In this document: positions 60,157-64,000 of the stretch, in pieces | How the letters are laid out: every line of letters begins with the position of its first letter | Numbering within the stretch: the first letter of the stretch is position 1 | Source of the DNA: Bog-950 sp964423405 | Lineage (GTDB): Bacteria > Bacteroidota > Bacteroidia > Chitinophagales > LD1 | NCBI GenBank assembly: GCA_964423405.1 | Contig: CAYREY010000004.1 | Span: 62,001-126,000 of the forward strand | Direction of reading: 5' to 3' | DNA: 64,000 nucleotides | Made by a program: the position numbers and the translations under genes | Notes under the pieces: model-generated | Told to the model about the DNA's origin: nothing | Seen by the model: the letters and a program-made list of their open reading frames with translations, nothing else | Databases searched by the model: none

Positions 60157-61131
60157 ATGAACCCATTTCTGGCACAGGTTGTAACACAGGCCGTGTTGCG
60201 CAAACGAAAAAAAACGAAGGCAACTAACCAGCGTTATTCCGATTTTGAACTGGCAAAAGGCTATCGCGAATTACAGATTAACCTGGTACGGTTACTGAAA
60301 GATATTTTACTCATTGGCATGGGTATTGGCAGCGCCGCTTTTGGCCTCGAAAGTTTTTTGGTGCCCAGCAATTTTATCGACGGCGGTGTTACCGGTATCT
60401 CGCTGCTGGTAGCAGAGGTGCAAGGGTTGCCATTACCGGTATTGCTCGTACTGTTTAATATACCATTCGTCATATTAGGCTACAGGGTTATCAGTCCGCA
60501 GTTTGCCATAAAAGCAGCTTTTGCTATCACCGGTTTGGCTATTGTGGTTGCTACAGTTCATTTTCCGGAGGTAACACACGACAAACTACTGGTAGCTGTA
60601 TTTGGTGGGTTCTTTTTAGGTGCGGGTATTGGCTTAAATGTGCGTGGTGGGGCTGTAATAGATGGTACAGAAGTGCTGGCTATTTTCTTAAGCCGTAAGC
60701 TATCTACTACCATGGGAGATATTATTATTGTTATTAATGTAATTATATTTTCTGCCGCAGCTTACTTTCTATCAATAGAGACTGCCTTGTATTCAATGAT
60801 TACCTATCTGGCAGCATCTAAAACGCTTGATTTTGTAATTGAAGGTATTGATGAATACACCGGTGTTACCATAATTTCTACTCACAACGAAGAAATACGA
60901 CAAATGATTATTCATTCAATGGGCAGAGGGGTAACCGTATACAGCGGTAAACGCGGTTTTGGTAAAAGCGGTGAAAAGGAAATTGATATTGTATATACCG
61001 TTATTACCAGGCTGGAGCTAAACAAGCTGAATACAGAGATTGAGAAGATAGACCCTAATGCTTTTATTGTAATGAATAGTGTGAAAGATACCAAGGGTGG
61101 TATGATAAAAAAGCGGGCCCTTACCCACTAA
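60157..61131 (+). CDS. YitT-family membrane protein (DUF161/DUF2179)
   Basis: A 324-residue protein. A basic cytosolic head (RKRKKTK) precedes five to six membrane helices of the YitT domain: FLVPSNFIDGGVTGISLL, FVILGYRVIS, GGFFLGAGIGLNVRGGAVIDGTEVLAIFLSRK and IIIVINVIIFSAAAYFLS. The last about 90 residues are DUF2179: TGVTIISTHNEEIRQMIIHSMGRGVTVYSG, EIDIVYTVITRLELNKL. The transport or sensing role is unknown; some Firmicutes members affect cell-surface or spore formation. It has a terminator upstream and converges with the collagen-like gene, so it is likely monocistronic. Confidence 0.88.
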   Translation: MNPFLAQVVTQAVLRKRKKTKATNQRYSDFELAKGYRELQINLVRLLKDILLIGMGIGSAAFGLESFLVPSNFIDGGVTGISLLVAEVQGLPLPVLLVLFNIPFVILGYRVISPQFAIKAAFAITGLAIVVATVHFPEVTHDKLLVAVFGGFFLGAGIGLNVRGGAVIDGTEVLAIFLSRKLSTTMGDIIIVINVIIFSAAAYFLSIETALYSMITYLAASKTLDFVIEGIDEYTGVTIISTHNEEIRQMIIHSMGRGVTVYSGKRGFGKSGEKEIDIVYTVITRLELNKLNTEIEKIDPNAFIVMNSVKDTKGGMIKKRALTH

Positions 61132-61136
61132 ACACA

Positions 61137-63575
61137 TTAGTAAACTTTATATCCCGAAAATCCGGCATCAAGTTGGTTCAGGTTTAGTAGTTGCTGGGTG
61201 TTGGTATTTTGTATTACCACTACATCTACTACATCGCCGCCATACAGTTTAAAATTAGAGGATAGTACCTGCTGAGTGGTACTATTGCCGGCTGCAACGG
61301 TTGTACGCACTTGTTCGGTAATTACACCATTTACACGCAGCGCCAGTATTACCTCGCCGGTTAGTGTAAATGCCTGCCAGTTAACCCGTGCATCAAAATG
61401 GTACATACCTTCAGATAGTACATTGAAAGAGCCGGTGGCTGTGTTGTAATAGTTGCCATCGTTAAAATTTATGTTATCAAACAATACCGGTGTTTCGGTA
61501 CCTGCATTTACATCCAGCAAACCATAGTTGCTATATGCGCTGAATGCTTTTTTAGGATTGTCTTCTCCCCATGTAGCCAGGCCCGATGCATCAGAAACAA
61601 GTACTTTGCCGGCACCTGGTGCCCCGCCTGTAATTTTTACCTGTCCGTTTACTTCCAGTTTAGCAGTGGGTTGTGGGGTGCCAATACCTACATTATCGTT
61701 TGTATAATTTACAGTTACGGCATCGTTACCGGTGCCAAAATTAAATATGCGGTAGTTGCTATTGTTTAAAGTACCGGTAAGCCATTGTGCCGAATCGGCC
61801 AGACTATATTGTACGGCAGCCTGATCAGTGCTTTCGTTGGTTTTATCCAGTATCAGCAGCGAGCGGTTAAATGCACCGCCTTGTCCGCGCAAGCGCAGAC
61901 GCGCATCGGTAGCAAAGGCTGCATCTATGTTATACACCGGATTGGCTGCGTTAAGGCCTATACCAACTTTCCCGGCTTCTGTAATGCGCATTCTTTCTGT
62001 AGCAGCAGTACCAAAACTAATAGGCTGGTTTTCGAGGTTGGTAATTTGTGCGGCACCCTGCGCGTTGCTTTGCCCTATTATAAAGCCGTTAGATGGGCCG
62101 GTACCGGTAGCATCTGATACCAGTTGCATGGTGACTGGTTGCTGGCCGGCATTTTTAATTACCACATCGCGCACCGGCGATGTTACATTTATGCCTATTT
62201 TACCTTCTTGCGATACCGTTAAACGTGGTGTGGCATTGGTGCCAATATGCAGTCCCTGGTTTTCATAGTTCATTAGGGTAATCTCTCCGGTATTAGTGGC
62301 TTGCGCTATCACAAAGCCATCGGTAGCGCCGCTACCGGTTACCGACGATACAAGCTGTATAGCTGCCGTATCAAACCCGTTAGATACTACCAGCTCGCGC
62401 AGGGGAGTAGTCATGCCTACACCTACCTTACCGGTTTCACTTATCCGCATCCGCTCCAGCTTATTCGTTCCCAACAGCAACGCCTTGTTTTCCTGGTTCA
62501 TCAGTAAAGCTGTGCCAAAGCCATCGCTATGGCCGAGTATAAGGCCATCGCTGTTTGTTTGTCCGGTAAGCGCACTGGCTATTTGCAAGGTAGTAGGCGA
62601 ACCGCTTTGGGTTACCAGCACCAAATCGCGGGTAGGTGTGGCTGTGCCTATGCCCAGCAGGCCATCTTTTGTAAAACGTACCCGCTCGTTGCCTGCGGTA
62701 CCTATGTATAAATCGCTGGTTTCGTTATTTACAACAGCTACGGTGCCCGAGTCGGCATTCACCGAAATAGAAAAACCATTTGGCGATACAGCGTTGGTAA
62801 GCAATAAGCCTGTTGCTGTATCTCCGTTTATGTGCAAATGCGTGCGGGGTGTTGTGGTGTTTATACCAATGTATTGCCCGTTGTCAACTATGCGCGAGTT
62901 ACCCAGCGATGATGAATCGGGTGTAAATTTGGGCAGGTAATTGAGTGTGCCATGTATGTTTGCCGCCGATGATGGGCCTGTAGGTCCTATGGGCCCGGTT
63001 GGGCCGGTAGCGCCACCACCGGTACCGGTAGGGCCCGTTGGCCCGGTAGCACCGGTATTGCCATTAATGCCATTAGTTCCGTTAGCGCCATTAGTGCCCG
63101 CGGGGCCTGTGGCTCCTGTTGTGCCGGTAGCACCGGTAGGCCCTGTGGCACCGGTACTGCCATTGCCGCCATTACCTGCGCGCTCGGCGTACAATGCATA
63201 GGCTACACTTACCAGTTGCTGGTTGCCGGCCAGCAGATAGTTGCTGCCACCTTCCGGGTCATATTCTATCTGTATGTATTTATCGTTCAGTCCCCAATTG
63301 ATAGAAACAAAATCGCCGCTTAGTACATCTCCGGTGCCTACCAACGCGGTAAACAAACCAAACTGATTAGTAGTTAACTCATGCTTTTCCTGATACAGGA
63401 TAGGACCGGTGTTAGATATATCGCGGATACTAAACCGCACCGATATGGTTTGGTTAGATAAAACCTGACCGGCAGCATTGCGGGCAACAGCCTGATAGTT
63501 GAATTTATGCGGTGCCTGTGCCGATAGGTTGACTACCGAAACAGTTAACAGTATTGCAAAAAGTAGATGTTTCAT
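61137..63575 (-). CDS. Secreted collagen-like protein with C1q-like C-terminal domain
   Basis: From the ATG at 63575 the protein has 812 residues; the signal peptide ends in VNLSAQ. Residues about 20-130 are a domain often found in Bacteroidota collagen-like proteins (PHKFNYQAVARNAAGQVLSN, YIQIEYDPEGG, LVSVAYALYAE). About 134-201 are Gly-X-Y triplets rich in Thr, Pro and Asn, able to form a triple helix. Then four or five related units of about 65-70 residues carry the RMRISETGKVGVGMTTPLRELV pattern seen in tail-fibre-like stalks. The last about 135 residues look like a C1q/TNF-like head (PVLFDNINFNDGNYYN, SEGMYHFDARVNW, LYGGDVVDVVVIQNT). This suggests a trimeric surface stalk and head. No T9SS domain is seen, so its export route past the outer membrane is unclear. 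Confidence 0.82.
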   Translation of the reverse strand: MKHLLFAILLTVSVVNLSAQAPHKFNYQAVARNAAGQVLSNQTISVRFSIRDISNTGPILYQEKHELTTNQFGLFTALVGTGDVLSGDFVSINWGLNDKYIQIEYDPEGGSNYLLAGNQQLVSVAYALYAERAGNGGNGSTGATGPTGATGTTGATGPAGTNGANGTNGINGNTGATGPTGPTGTGGGATGPTGPIGPTGPSSAANIHGTLNYLPKFTPDSSSLGNSRIVDNGQYIGINTTTPRTHLHINGDTATGLLLTNAVSPNGFSISVNADSGTVAVVNNETSDLYIGTAGNERVRFTKDGLLGIGTATPTRDLVLVTQSGSPTTLQIASALTGQTNSDGLILGHSDGFGTALLMNQENKALLLGTNKLERMRISETGKVGVGMTTPLRELVVSNGFDTAAIQLVSSVTGSGATDGFVIAQATNTGEITLMNYENQGLHIGTNATPRLTVSQEGKIGINVTSPVRDVVIKNAGQQPVTMQLVSDATGTGPSNGFIIGQSNAQGAAQITNLENQPISFGTAATERMRITEAGKVGIGLNAANPVYNIDAAFATDARLRLRGQGGAFNRSLLILDKTNESTDQAAVQYSLADSAQWLTGTLNNSNYRIFNFGTGNDAVTVNYTNDNVGIGTPQPTAKLEVNGQVKITGGAPGAGKVLVSDASGLATWGEDNPKKAFSAYSNYGLLDVNAGTETPVLFDNINFNDGNYYNTATGSFNVLSEGMYHFDARVNWQAFTLTGEVILALRVNGVITEQVRTTVAAGNSTTQQVLSSNFKLYGGDVVDVVVIQNTNTQQLLNLNQLDAGFSGYKVY

Positions 63576-63718
63576 AGCTGTTACACTTTTACTGCCGCGC
63601 ACATTTGTACGATACGGCGATTAAAAAACTGAGTTGGCTTACAAAAATTAAAATAATGTTAGAATCGAAATTTCTCAATACACAGGTTGTGCATATGTGT
63701 TTTTTACAAAGCACAACC

Positions 63719-64000
63719 TTATTTAAAGGCTGTAAGTGTGTCGTTTAGTATTGTAGTACCGGTAGGGTTCAGGTGGTCAAAATCTACAAACATATCGTCG
63801 TTAAAAAGCGGGCTGCCATAAAAGTCTAAGTACGCAGCATGGTTTGCAACAGTAAAAGAGTCAATAGTGTGTTTAGCGTTTTCTATGTTGGTTTTATCAG
63901 AACCAGCCATGTAGCATGTTGTTTTAGGTGGGCAAAAGAATACCAATTTAACACCATGCTTTTTGCAAATTTCTATGATAGACAAAAGGTAGCCCAGGTT
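63719..64000 (-). CDS. C-terminal part of an SGNH-hydrolase-type protein (5' end outside window)
   Basis: The frame is open to the window edge and carries about 93 residues. It includes a strand (HGVKLVFFCPP), a region FYGSPLFNDDMF, and FVDFDHLNPTGTTIL, the Asp-x-x-His-Leu-Asn-x-x-G block that ends SGNH hydrolase and AlgX/DltD-like proteins and holds the catalytic Asp and His. The serine block would lie outside the window. It may be an acyl esterase or acyltransferase of the envelope. The full protein is needed to be sure. Confidence 0.6.
   Translation of the reverse strand, partial: NLGYLLSIIEICKKHGVKLVFFCPPKTTCYMAGSDKTNIENAKHTIDSFTVANHAAYLDFYGSPLFNDDMFVDFDHLNPTGTTILNDTLTAFK

Noticed and set aside
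1..64000. tRNA, rRNA, riboswitch, integrase, transposase or phage genes
   Set aside because: I looked through the spacers and gene list and found no convincing example of any of these.

Overview
The window comes from a Bacteroidota chromosome, most likely a Chitinophagales/Chitinophagaceae-like gliding bacterium. Evidence: gliding lipoprotein GldH encoded directly after RicT; several secreted proteins with type IX secretion (T9SS) C-terminal domains of type A and type B; three SprB-repeat adhesins; Bacteroidota families (DUF5606, choice-of-anchor L); -7 promoter elements of the TAnnTTTG kind; and almost no Shine-Dalgarno sites. I see no tRNA, rRNA, CRISPR array, insertion sequence, integrase or phage gene, so this looks like a stable chromosomal segment. 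Assignments are from reading motifs by eye, not from database searches.

Layout. 1-7.4 kb (+): 3' end of a SprB-repeat protein, a secreted arylsulfotransferase-like protein, a lipoprotein with a defective hydrolase fold, the YifB/ComM ATPase and a nucleotidyltransferase. 7.4-14.7 kb (-): gldH-ricT, a heme-motif lipoprotein, a 1267-residue SprB-repeat adhesin and a secreted unknown. 15-22 kb (+): gyrB, proC, lysA, a META-domain protein and a PaaN-type aldehyde dehydrogenase. 22.1-25.4 kb (-): pheS, a patatin phospholipase, a DinB protein and a Crp/Fnr regulator. 25.4-43.3 kb: a glycan assembly and export region, almost all on the minus strand. 43.4-50 kb: uvrB, a DUF5606 protein, an M3 oligoendopeptidase, a small T9SS cargo and a histidine kinase. 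50-59.2 kb (-): one giant 3049-residue SprB-repeat adhesin with about 31 repeats. 59.5-64 kb: two small exported or membrane proteins, a YitT-family protein, a collagen-like/C1q-like secreted protein, and the end of an SGNH-type protein.

How the genes fit together. The surface theme dominates. GldH is a component of the gliding/T9SS machinery, and the SprB-repeat, arylsulfotransferase and small T9SS proteins look like its cargo. The 25-43 kb region carries a GT-C/TPR glycosyltransferase of TMTC type, two GT-A-like transferases, an SGNH hydrolase, an N-terminal-twitch radical SAM enzyme, a UDP-glucuronate-4-epimerase-like enzyme, an AsnB-type amidotransferase, a UbiA prenyltransferase, a methyltransferase, a sulfotransferase, a transglutaminase-like lipoprotein and a Wzm/Wzt-type ABC exporter. 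This reads as a locus for a decorated surface glycan, perhaps containing an amidated uronic acid; that product is an inference. The most unusual signals are this glycan locus, a TAnnTTYGC promoter element that often lies only 4-8 nt before start codons (possible leaderless mRNAs), and a perfect 10-bp inverted repeat upstream of gyrB.
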